In this document: positions 53,478 through 61,507 of the stretch, in pieces
Layout: each line of letters opens with the position of its first letter
Numbering within the stretch: the stretch's first letter is position 1
Assembly (NCBI GenBank): GCA_028824685.1
Contig: JAPPCZ010000110.1
Location: 20,405-84,404 of the forward strand
DNA length: 64,000 nt
Direction: 5' to 3'
Origin: Candidatus Poribacteria bacterium
Lineage (GTDB): Bacteria; Poribacteria; WGA-4E; WGA-3G
Notes under the pieces: generated by a model
Told to the model about the DNA's origin: nothing
Seen by the model: only the letters and a program-made list of their open reading frames with translations
Database searches by the model: none
Position numbers and translations under genes: made by a program

Positions 53478-54917
53478 CTATTTGCTTACAGAATCCTTTT
53501 CTAACAAAAAAATATGTATCGTCCTATCTTTTGCCCGTGAAAACGCCGGTAACGTTTCTATCATACGTCCACGTTCGCGAATCCAATTACGAACAGACAT
53601 ATCCGCGTCAAAGACGTTAAAACTCGCCACGTCTTCGATAAACCACAATCTTTTCTCATCTGAACTTTCCCACTTTTTCTCAAAAGCTGCCCTGTCTTTT
53701 ACTAACTCGTTAATGTCAACTGCCTTCGATCCATGCATATAATATTGAGCCATTCGGGGCTCCGATAGGACTAATATATCGGTAGGATTCATCTCATCTC
53801 GGATGGTTTCAAATGCCTCTCTCCATTTAGGTCTCCCGCCATTTTCATATCGAAAATAGAGAAAATTTTGCGATAACAAGACAACAATGAGCAGAGTAGG
53901 AAGTAGCATCTTGAGCAAGTTGTATTTGTTGCCAGTTATTGCATCCCAAATATAGGTGCATGCCACTGCAGCAAGGATAAAGTAGGCGGGAGTTGTCCAA
54001 AACAGATAATAGCCCGCTACATTCTGAAACTGAGACGCAATAAGTAGAAGCACCAAAGGCACGCCTGCAAAGCAGAGTAAAAAACGGGTAGGACGGTTAA
54101 ACGGATTTACGATAATGGCAAAGAAAGCAGCAACGGCTATCGGAATGCTAACCCCTTGGACAAGTGTGAGAACAATATAGATCGGACTCCGTCCCCATTC
54201 ATTATGCCCCCACCCGGAAGATACATAGCCGCGAATCTGTGGAAGAGCGAGCATTAGCACAGGTATTGCAAAAGGGAAAAAAAATAGTAGCAGATTTATC
54301 CACCGCTTTCTACTACGTTCCTCTGAAAGACAAAGTATTGCATAAACTGCCAGCGCAGGTACAATTGCCGCAGTAAGTAGATGTGATAGAATAAGGCAAA
54401 TAGAAGAAAAAAGCGCACATATTGTCAATAGTGTAGAATCGTTTTCAAGGGAACGATAGAAAAACCAAGCTGTCAACACAGCAAAAAGAAAAGTAAAGAT
54501 ATACGAACGTACATTTTGCGACCAAAATAGATGCCAATTTGACAAAGCCACAAACATCGCTGCTAACAATCCAACTCTACTATTGCATAAAGCCTGCCCT
54601 AAACTAAAGACTATCGGAATTGATAGGATTCCTACAATACAAAAAATTAGACGACTGCTCCACTCACCACCTCCCTGTGCCACAAATGGTAGTTTTTTAC
54701 CTACAAAAATAGAGAACTTCGCTGCGATATAAGGAATCGGATTAATCGGGGAATTGGAAAGAGAAAACTCTTCGGCATCCAGCACCGTAAGCACTTCATC
54801 AATCCAGAAACTCCACTGTCCAAGATTCCAAAATCGTAGGAGTCCACCGATACTAATGATACAGATAAGCAAAATATGCCTATTTTTTAGGCAGTTTTCT
54901 GATGAAAATTTCAGCAT
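53478..54917 (-). CDS. Membrane glycosyltransferase, GT39/ArnT-like
   Basis: 479 residues with about 10 TM segments. The first periplasmic loop carries WSFWIDEVLTVLDA with the catalytic acidic pair (WxDE), and WSSRLIFCIVGILSIPIVF and LSNWHLFWSQNVRSYIF follow, the standard dolichyl/undecaprenyl-phosphate-sugar transferase layout. Transfers a sugar from a lipid-linked donor to protein or lipid on the periplasmic side. The C-terminal part (about 370-479) is soluble. Ends 9 bases after the DUF5916 stop, tail to tail. Confidence 0.82.
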   Translation of the reverse strand: MLKFSSENCLKNRHILLICIISIGGLLRFWNLGQWSFWIDEVLTVLDAEEFSLSNSPINPIPYIAAKFSIFVGKKLPFVAQGGGEWSSRLIFCIVGILSIPIVFSLGQALCNSRVGLLAAMFVALSNWHLFWSQNVRSYIFTFLFAVLTAWFFYRSLENDSTLLTICALFSSICLILSHLLTAAIVPALAVYAILCLSEERSRKRWINLLLFFFPFAIPVLMLALPQIRGYVSSGWGHNEWGRSPIYIVLTLVQGVSIPIAVAAFFAIIVNPFNRPTRFLLCFAGVPLVLLLIASQFQNVAGYYLFWTTPAYFILAAVACTYIWDAITGNKYNLLKMLLPTLLIVVLLSQNFLYFRYENGGRPKWREAFETIRDEMNPTDILVLSEPRMAQYYMHGSKAVDINELVKDRAAFEKKWESSDEKRLWFIEDVASFNVFDADMSVRNWIRERGRMIETLPAFSRAKDRTIHIFLLEKDSVSK

Positions 54918-55083
54918 TTTTGGTAGAAACTTATTTCCTCACACTGTTCAAATTATTGGCATTTTAGCCATAATATTTATTTTGCTTATGACCATAAAGG
55001 TAAGAATAAATCTAATGTTTGCCTAATACCGATAGGGAATTAAGTATTCATATCAAGTTGTATCAATCAAAATCATATTACAA
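54918..55083. other. Intergenic, nothing recognised
   Basis: AT-rich DNA between divergent genes; no repeat, hairpin or coding frame stands out before the sigma-54 site at 55084. Confidence 0.5.
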
Positions 55084-55100
55084 TTGGCACGCATATTGCT
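55084..55100 (+). promoter_or_regulatory. Sigma-54 (RpoN) promoter upstream of the barrel/amt module
   Basis: TTGGCACGCATATTGCT: GG at -24 and GC at -12 with exact TGGCAC-N5-TTGCW spacing. About 136 bases before the barrel ATG at 55237. Nitrogen-controlled activation through an NtrC-type protein is expected. Confidence 0.85.
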
Positions 55101-55236
55101 TTAACTGAGGCAGTGCAACTAAGCACAGATTCTATCACAAGTTGATGCCAGAATCAAGATTAGTTTCGCAAACTGGCATAAACGTATTCCAGCACGATAA
55201 TGTTTGCTTGAATACAATTTTATTAAGGAGATTTTA

Positions 55237-55950
55237 ATGAAAATTAAAGCGTTATGGTTACCCCAATTATTGGCAATAGTTTGCCTCCTCGCAGTTGGTA
55301 GTGTTCCGATGGTTTACGCTGATGCCCACGAAGCGGGTGAAGAAATGGAAGAAGAGTCAAGTATTTCAGGTTGGTTCCGGACTGACACAGATAGTTTAGG
55401 AACGCAAATCTGGGTTGGCGCAAGCCATCCGGTTGGAAGTATTTCTATAGATAGCGATATTTATGTCGTGGATACTTTTGGTGAATTTGATCTTGGTCTC
55501 GGTATTCCAGTTGTTGACAGTGATTCTCTATCACTCAGTCTCCTCCCCATGGTTGGTATTGGATTTGACTACGGTACACCAAATGGTCCAACGACATTGA
55601 TTGCACCACAGTTATTCACATATCTTACCGCTGGTTCCATCTATTTTGAATCATGGATTCAAATGTTCCTTAATTCGCCATTTGATGAAGAAGGAGCAGA
55701 TTCGTTCTACACACGCGATTTTATTCTCTATTCTATCAATGATACCGTTGCTATCGGTCCACAAGTTGAAGCGACAATTGATTTAGGAGACGAGAGCGGA
55801 CTCGGAAGTCTTGTTGTTGGTGGACGCATCAATCTCGGCTATGGCGAAAATAACACGCTCGGTCTCTTTGTCGGTGTTGAAACCCAGCTTGATGAAGATT
55901 CAGAAGATACCGGACTTACCGGTAGAATGACGTTTGTTCGCAGTTGGTAA
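55237..55950 (+). CDS. Outer-membrane beta-barrel protein next to amt, paralogue of 50279-51013
   Basis: 237 residues from the ATG at 55237 (AAGGAGATTTTA upstream; a longer start 33 bases earlier is not supported). Starts MKIKALWLPQLLAIVCLLAV and cuts near VYADAHE; then an acidic lead (AGEEMEEESS) and SISGWFRTDTDSLGTQIWVG, like its paralogue; ends GRMTFVRSW. Driven by a sigma-54 promoter and followed 184 bases later by an ammonium transporter. A role in nitrogen-limited outer-membrane passage is an inference from context; the 244-residue sister has a sigma-70 promoter instead. Confidence 0.75.
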   Translation: MKIKALWLPQLLAIVCLLAVGSVPMVYADAHEAGEEMEEESSISGWFRTDTDSLGTQIWVGASHPVGSISIDSDIYVVDTFGEFDLGLGIPVVDSDSLSLSLLPMVGIGFDYGTPNGPTTLIAPQLFTYLTAGSIYFESWIQMFLNSPFDEEGADSFYTRDFILYSINDTVAIGPQVEATIDLGDESGLGSLVVGGRINLGYGENNTLGLFVGVETQLDEDSEDTGLTGRMTFVRSW

Positions 55951-55977
55951 GAAATAAATATTTTTGTGAGGACAACA

Positions 55978-55998
55978 TTGTGTTGTTCTTATATCGGT
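55978..55998 (+). terminator. Weak hairpin after the barrel gene
   Basis: GGACAACA-TTG-TGTTGTTC then TTATA, 25 bases after the stop; may attenuate read-through into amt. A second palindrome ATCGCGAATC...GATTCGCGAT lies at 56007-56043. Confidence 0.4.
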
Positions 55999-56134
55999 TG
56001 AATCATCGCGAATCCGAGACAACAATTCTTGTGTGATTCGCGATGGATCCAATGTATCACATACGGATGCAAACTCTCAGTTCCCCGGAGTTCTAAGTAG
56101 AAGCAGTTTTATTGAAAATAGGAGATCTTTTCAA

Positions 56135-57526
56135 ATGAAAAAAAAGATTATCATAACAATTTTTGCACTCACCTTCCTGCTGAGTCTCAACGCTTTTGCC
56201 CTAAATGGTTTGACAGATAGCGATGGAACTCTTGAAAAGGTTGATGATGCAAAATATATGGCAGATACACTGTGGGTGTTAGTCGCTGCATTTCTCGTAT
56301 TCTTTATGCAGGCGGGGTTCGCTATGGTGGAGTCTGGATTCACACGTGCTAAGAACGCTGTCAACATTCTCATGAAGAACCTGCTGGATTTTTCAATGGG
56401 TTCAATCGCTTACTGGGCAATCGGCTTTGCAATTATGTTCGGTGCAGGTAATGTCTTTATGGGAACAAGTGGGTGGTTTGTTCCTTCTGAGACACTCGAG
56501 GCAGGTGCAGCAACCAGTACCAGTATTTTTAGTGCGTTAGAATGGAGTTCTGTCCCGACTTATGCGGCGTGGCTTTTCCAACTCGTATTTGCCGCAACAG
56601 CTGCGACAATCGTTTCTGGTGCTATGGCAGAACGCACACAATTCAAAAGTTATCTGATATATAGTGTTTTTATTACAGGTATCATCTATCCGATCGTTGG
56701 TCACTGGATTTGGGGCGGAGGCTGGTTAGACGGTGGTTTGGTAGAATGGTTAGATGTAGACGACTTTGCAGGTTCAACAGTGGTTCATTCAACAGGTGGT
56801 TGGCTTGCCTTGACAGGTGCTATTGTCTTAGGGCCACGGCTCGGTAAATATGATGGCGAAGGCAAACCGAGACCGATTGCTGGACACAATTTACCCCTTG
56901 CCGCTCTTGGTGTATTTATTTTATGGTTGGGTTGGTTCGGATTTAACCCGGGTAGTGAAATGGGTGCCAGTTCCGCGACTATTGCAGGAATTGCTGTTAC
57001 TACGAACCTTGCAGCATCTGCGGGTGCAATTACCGCTATGATTACCGCATGGATTTTTCTTGGAAAACCTGATGCGGGTATGTCACTTAACGGCGCACTC
57101 GCTGGATTGGTAACAATTACTGCAGGCTGTGCTTCCGTTAGCCCGACATCCGCTGCGATTATGGGGGCACTCGGTGGTATCGTTGTTGTTCTCAGCGTGC
57201 TATTGCTTGAACGTTTCCGTGTTGATGATCCGGTTGGTGCTATTTCTGTTCACGGCACGTGTGGCGCATTAGGCACTCTTCTTGTTGGATTTTTCCATAC
57301 AGAGAGCGGCGTTTTCGCTGGTGGCGGATTTCAGCTTCTCTGGGCACAGTTTATAGGTGTTGTTGCAGTTCTTGCATGGTGTCTTGTTACGGGATTCATC
57401 CTCTTCTACGGAATCAAAGCTGTTACAGGCTTACGGGTTACACAAGAAGAAGAACAGGCAGGACTTGACTATGAAGAACACGGCGCAAGTGCTTATCCTG
57501 ACTTCAATGTTTCATCCATACGTTAG
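56135..57526 (+). CDS. amt: Ammonium transporter (AMT1/eukaryote-like clade)
   Basis: 463 residues from the ATG at 56135 (AGGAGATC upstream); the longer frame to 56033 has no ribosome site. Signal peptide MKKKIIITIFALTFLLSLNA, then 11 TM segments. DTLWVLVAAFLVFFMQAGFA and VESGFTRAKNAVNILMKNL at the front place it with AMT1-like transporters. Twin pore His are in GSTVVHSTGGW and AISVHGTCGALG, with the conserved Asp in DDFAGSTVVH. No glnK/PII gene follows. Probably read from the sigma-54 promoter at 55084 together with the barrel gene. Confidence 0.95.
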   Translation: MKKKIIITIFALTFLLSLNAFALNGLTDSDGTLEKVDDAKYMADTLWVLVAAFLVFFMQAGFAMVESGFTRAKNAVNILMKNLLDFSMGSIAYWAIGFAIMFGAGNVFMGTSGWFVPSETLEAGAATSTSIFSALEWSSVPTYAAWLFQLVFAATAATIVSGAMAERTQFKSYLIYSVFITGIIYPIVGHWIWGGGWLDGGLVEWLDVDDFAGSTVVHSTGGWLALTGAIVLGPRLGKYDGEGKPRPIAGHNLPLAALGVFILWLGWFGFNPGSEMGASSATIAGIAVTTNLAASAGAITAMITAWIFLGKPDAGMSLNGALAGLVTITAGCASVSPTSAAIMGALGGIVVVLSVLLLERFRVDDPVGAISVHGTCGALGTLLVGFFHTESGVFAGGGFQLLWAQFIGVVAVLAWCLVTGFILFYGIKAVTGLRVTQEEEQAGLDYEEHGASAYPDFNVSSIR

Positions 57527-57540
57527 ATATATTTTCAGAT

Positions 57541-57649
57541 AACCTTTGATTGGAAAATTCAAGGTTATATATTTACAATAGGACGTCCATAAGAAGTTTA
57601 CTTATATCCCTGAGTTTTACTTCTTAGCTTATGGGCGTTCCTATTTTAC
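57541..57649 (+). terminator. Two hairpins after the first amt gene
   Basis: AACCTTTGA...TCAAGGTT (57541-57566) followed by a long stem ATAGGACGTCCATAAGAAGT/ACTTC...TTATGGGCGTTCCTAT (57578-57643) then TTTTA. The second is strong enough to be a bidirectional terminator. Confidence 0.7.
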
Positions 57650-57691
57650 TGTTTGTATCGCGTTATCTTGTTTGCCGTTGATTGTAATCAC

Positions 57692-57720
57692 TTGAAACCT
57701 TTACATTATTTTGATAGAAT
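57692..57720 (+). promoter_or_regulatory. Sigma-70 promoter of the second amt gene
   Basis: TTGAAA (57692-57697), 17 bases, TAGAAT (57715-57720). The leader contains a hairpin GTAGACAA...TTGTCTGC then TTTTA (57804-57826), which could be an attenuator. The ATG is at 57879. Confidence 0.6.
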
Positions 57721-57878
57721 GCGAAATCAAATACTTGTAAAAGTTAGACTTTATTAAGAGGCGTTAATAGATTCGTTTATTCCCGTAAAATAGAATTGGT
57801 AAGGTAGACAAAGTTGTCTGCTTTTATAGAAAATCACTAAACAAGTACCATTACTTGTTAATACTAAGGAGGATACAG

Positions 57879-59282
57879 ATGCAACAACGATGTGCATCGC
57901 ATTTTACAAGGAAGCGTTTTGGTTATGCCTTAATTGGAACGCTCATACTATTTTTATTGATATCTGGTGTGTCAGGTTTAATTCTGACACAAGATGTGTT
58001 TGCAGACCAGCATGAGGCATCTGAAGCGGCGGCAGAATCATCACTCGATTCTGGCGATACTGCTTGGATGCTTACTTCGACCGCGCTTGTGCTGTTTATG
58101 ACTATTCCGGGACTCGCCCTCTTTTATGGAGGTCTTGTGCGGGTGCAAAACGTGCTATCCGTGCTCATGCAGTGTTTCGCTTTGACAGGGATCATCACTA
58201 TCCTATGGATCGTCATCGGGTATAGTCTTGCCTTTAACACCGCTGGTATGGAGGCGGGTAAAATAACATTCAACTCTTTTGTCGGAGGACTTGGTGCCTT
58301 TTTCCTAAAAGGAATTGGCGTAGATACTTTAAGCGGGAGTATACCCGAAACCGTTTTTATCGTCTTCCAAATGACGTTTGCGATAATTACGCCTGCTCTG
58401 ATCGCTGGTGCATTCGCTGAACGTATGAAGTTCTCAGCAATGCTGCTTTTTTCTGCAATCTGGTCGTTAATCGTTTATGCACCTCTCTGCCACATGGCAT
58501 GGTCAGGTGACGGTTCACTCTTTGGCGATATAATCGGTGCGCTTGATTTCGCAGGTGGAAATGTAGTGCATATCAATGCAGGTATCGCAGCATTAGTTGC
58601 CGCAATTTTAGTCGGAAAACGGATCGGTTATCAGACAACCGCGATGCCGCCGCACAGTTTGACACTGACGGTAGTTGGTGCGTCCATGCTTTGGGTCGGT
58701 TGGTTCGGTTTCAATGCTGGTAGTGCTGTTGCCGCTGATGGTGCCGCTGGCATGGCAATGCTTGTTACACAGGTTTCAACTGCTACTGCCGCGGTTACCT
58801 GGATGTTCATTGAGTGGGGAAAACACGGCAAACCGAGTGTCTTGGGCATTGTTACAGGTGCTGTTGGCGGATTAGTTGCAATTACGCCTGCTTCAGGTTC
58901 TGTTGGACCGATTGGGGCGCTCGTTATCGGGTTTGCCTCCGGTGCTGTCTGTTTCTGGGGTGCCACCAGTTTGAAAGCAAAACTTGGCTATGACGATTCA
59001 TTAGATGCGTTCGGTGTTCACGGCATCGGTGGAATTGTTGGCGCACTGTTGACCGGTGTTTTCTCAGCAAGCGTATTAGGTGGTGCTGGCATGGAAAACA
59101 GCATCGGAGCGCAGGTCTGGGCGCAGTTCCTTAGCATCGTCATTACCATAGTTTGGAGTGGTGTGCTTTCGTTCATAATCCTTAAAATCGTTGACGCTAT
59201 AGTTGGCTTACGCGTTGAAGAAGACGATGAACGTATGGGTCTTGATCTATCACAGCACAATGAACGTGGTTATAACCTCTAA
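57879..59282 (+). CDS. amtB: Ammonium transporter (bacterial AmtB-like clade)
   Basis: 467 residues from the ATG at 57879 (AAGGAGGATACAG upstream). N-terminal signal-like segment YALIGTLILFLLISGVSGLI, an acidic linker (EASEAAAESSLDSG), then the Amt barrel: TIPGLALFYGGLVRVQNVLS is the AmtB signature. The Asp and first pore His are in ALDFAGGNVVHINAG, second His in DAFGVHGIGGI. Differs from its neighbour, which is AMT1-like, so the pair is not a recent duplication. Own promoter and terminators. No PII gene follows. Confidence 0.95.
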   Translation: MQQRCASHFTRKRFGYALIGTLILFLLISGVSGLILTQDVFADQHEASEAAAESSLDSGDTAWMLTSTALVLFMTIPGLALFYGGLVRVQNVLSVLMQCFALTGIITILWIVIGYSLAFNTAGMEAGKITFNSFVGGLGAFFLKGIGVDTLSGSIPETVFIVFQMTFAIITPALIAGAFAERMKFSAMLLFSAIWSLIVYAPLCHMAWSGDGSLFGDIIGALDFAGGNVVHINAGIAALVAAILVGKRIGYQTTAMPPHSLTLTVVGASMLWVGWFGFNAGSAVAADGAAGMAMLVTQVSTATAAVTWMFIEWGKHGKPSVLGIVTGAVGGLVAITPASGSVGPIGALVIGFASGAVCFWGATSLKAKLGYDDSLDAFGVHGIGGIVGALLTGVFSASVLGGAGMENSIGAQVWAQFLSIVITIVWSGVLSFIILKIVDAIVGLRVEEDDERMGLDLSQHNERGYNL

Positions 59283-59308
59283 ACGAGGTAAAATCCCTAA
59301 CAAGAATC

Positions 59309-59366
59309 GGCGCGCTTGTAAAGCGCGCCTACAGATGGGCGGACAATTCTGTCCGTCCGATTTTTA
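59309..59366 (+). terminator. Double hairpin terminator after the second amt gene
   Basis: GGCGCGCTT-GTA-AAGCGCGCC (59309-59329, GTAG-footed on the minus strand) then GGGCGGACA...TGTCCGTCC (59337-59359) and TTTTT. Confidence 0.7.
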
Positions 59367-59371
59367 CCAAA

Positions 59372-61381
59372 TTATAACTCAACTATCCTTCCTGCTATTT
59401 CCGCATCTGACATAATTTCGTTTCTCACAAGCAGATGTTGTCCAGCACCGATATTCTGATACACCTCTTCAATCCACGCGGTGTCAAAGACATCGCCTGT
59501 ATTATGAATTATTAGGTTACGTGGTGCTATCAGTGTTCCCGCAGTGCGAAAATCACCTACTTTGCGCAGACTCGGAATCGGTAGTGTTTCCAGATAGACA
59601 TCATCATTCTTGTTATCAAATTGTGCTGCATCTATAACCACGTTCTTGATATTTGTAAATCCCGCTGCGAGTAATGCCCACAAACCTGCCTCACCTATCC
59701 CAATTAGGCTTACTTCTGAAACGTCACCTCTGGTTGAGAAATAGAGCAGTGTCGTCAAAATGTCCTGCACGCGTAATGCCGCAGTTGTTCTGTTATAGGT
59801 GGTGAAAAAGTTTGTGTCCTCTGATCTTTCATATTCGGCATGTTCTCCTGTTCCGAAGACGTCAATAATTAGGACTTTCCGATCAGAACTTAACAAATCG
59901 GTGATAATTGGTAAAGGTTCTCCTGTCTCCGAATCGATTAACTTTTCCTTTCCTTCTGGATGGACGATGACAACTACCGGATCATGTCCTACCAACGGTT
60001 CTGTACGAAATAGTACCGCAGGAATAGCGTCTCCGATACCTTTTCTACTAATAACAACGTGCTGTGCAGAATAGTTAGTCTGATAGGTCGTTGGATAAGC
60101 ACCTTCAGGTTCAACAAGTGTTACTTCACTACTATTTGGCAAGTGCAATCCGAGTGAATGTTGCAAGGCACTGCTCATTTCTTTTCTAAAAGTCTGATGT
60201 TCGATTTCATTTGTTGGCTTAAGTTTTTCTATTGTTTCTTGAGAACGTTTCACCCAAGCAGGTAGGATTTCTTCCTGTTTCAACGCATGTTTAGGCATAT
60301 CACGATCAGAAAAAACCAATAAATCATCATCTGGCTCAACCTCATAAGACACCTCTTTGAACGTTGAGGTATCCTCTGCATCCAAAAGCCATTTTGCGAA
60401 CCATGCATATACTGCCTCACGACTCTGCTTATTATAGTTATGCTCCGCGTCCACTTGAACCTGATGCACTTTGTCTTCCGCATCAAAGTGGGCATAAATG
60501 CTTCGGATGGCAGGATATTCAACCGTTGGTGTTTTGACTGTCCAATCACCTGTTGCTGACACAAGCAGAAGAGGACGTGGCGCCATCAATGCCCCAATTT
60601 CAAGGTTGCTCGCTTCCAACCGCAAATTCGGCGCGTTTTCGCATAGACAACCGCCCTGCATCGTAGCAGAAATCATATTGACAGGAGCTGAAACCTTGAT
60701 GCGTTCATCAACTGCCGTTAAGATAAAGGTTTGTGTGCCACCACCCGATGCACCTGTGCAACCGATACGTTTCTTGTCCACATCTGGTAGGTTCTGCAAG
60801 AAATCGATGGCTCTAATGCCGTTCTGAAGTTGCAGCCCCATCGCGCTCAATCCCCAGAGACCTTCCCGCGCGCCGCCGTAACGATGTTCTATCTGTTTAC
60901 TGCTATCGTTGTAACCTATCATATCGTAGGCAAAGATAACGTAACCCTGTTTAGCAAAGTTAATACAGCGGCCAGGAATCGAACCGCGTTCAATATTTTC
61001 TAACCGTCCGCGTCCCCAATGCCCATGAGGACTTACTATGCCTGGAAATGGACCGGTTTTCCCTTTTGGACGGTAGAGATTTCCTGTTGTGAAAAAGCCG
61101 GGAAATGGTTCAAAATAGACCTTTTCTACGGAGTAATCTTCATGTTCAATTTTTCCAAAGATTTGTGCGTTAATCGGTGTTTGTTCATGTGTCGGTAATA
61201 AACCGGTTGCAACGCGAATTTGTTGGCGTAATGCTGCAGCTTTTTCAGTCCATTCTGCTTTGGTGTAGTTTGGAAAGGTATATGGTGTGTTGAGATCGCG
61301 TGCGGCACCACCTCGTGCATCATTAACAGTCTGTGATGGATCGGTAAAAACGTGAGCGAGTTCGTGGTGTTGTTCAGCCAT
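59372..61381 (-). CDS. Acetyl xylan esterase/dienelactone-type alpha/beta hydrolase, large form
   Basis: 669 residues, GGAGAAGAAATA before the ATG. No signal peptide. N-terminal cap region, then PGIVSPHGHWGRG, the nucleophile elbow CTGASGGGTQTFIL (Ser about residue 217) and SATGDWTVKTP with a late His in VQVDAEHNYNK. These motifs match the acetyl-esterase/Abhydrolase_7 class. The C-terminal half (about 420-669) repeats a weaker hydrolase-like fold (AVLFRTEPLVGHDPVVV; LIGIGEAGLWALLAAGF) and seems to be a second, probably inactive, domain. Acts on acetylated sugars; exact substrate unknown. Next to a heparinase-like lyase, so a polysaccharide role is plausible. Confidence 0.78.
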   Translation of the reverse strand: MAEQHHELAHVFTDPSQTVNDARGGAARDLNTPYTFPNYTKAEWTEKAAALRQQIRVATGLLPTHEQTPINAQIFGKIEHEDYSVEKVYFEPFPGFFTTGNLYRPKGKTGPFPGIVSPHGHWGRGRLENIERGSIPGRCINFAKQGYVIFAYDMIGYNDSSKQIEHRYGGAREGLWGLSAMGLQLQNGIRAIDFLQNLPDVDKKRIGCTGASGGGTQTFILTAVDERIKVSAPVNMISATMQGGCLCENAPNLRLEASNLEIGALMAPRPLLLVSATGDWTVKTPTVEYPAIRSIYAHFDAEDKVHQVQVDAEHNYNKQSREAVYAWFAKWLLDAEDTSTFKEVSYEVEPDDDLLVFSDRDMPKHALKQEEILPAWVKRSQETIEKLKPTNEIEHQTFRKEMSSALQHSLGLHLPNSSEVTLVEPEGAYPTTYQTNYSAQHVVISRKGIGDAIPAVLFRTEPLVGHDPVVVIVHPEGKEKLIDSETGEPLPIITDLLSSDRKVLIIDVFGTGEHAEYERSEDTNFFTTYNRTTAALRVQDILTTLLYFSTRGDVSEVSLIGIGEAGLWALLAAGFTNIKNVVIDAAQFDNKNDDVYLETLPIPSLRKVGDFRTAGTLIAPRNLIIHNTGDVFDTAWIEEVYQNIGAGQHLLVRNEIMSDAEIAGRIVEL

Positions 61382-61507
61382 TATTTCTTCTCCATGAAGA
61401 TAAGTTGATATGCCCAGATACTATAAAATTCCGTGATTATTAAAACTTCCTTTATTTCAGATTATCTTATTGTTTTTTTGTGTCTGTGTCAAGCATTTTG
61501 CGTAATC

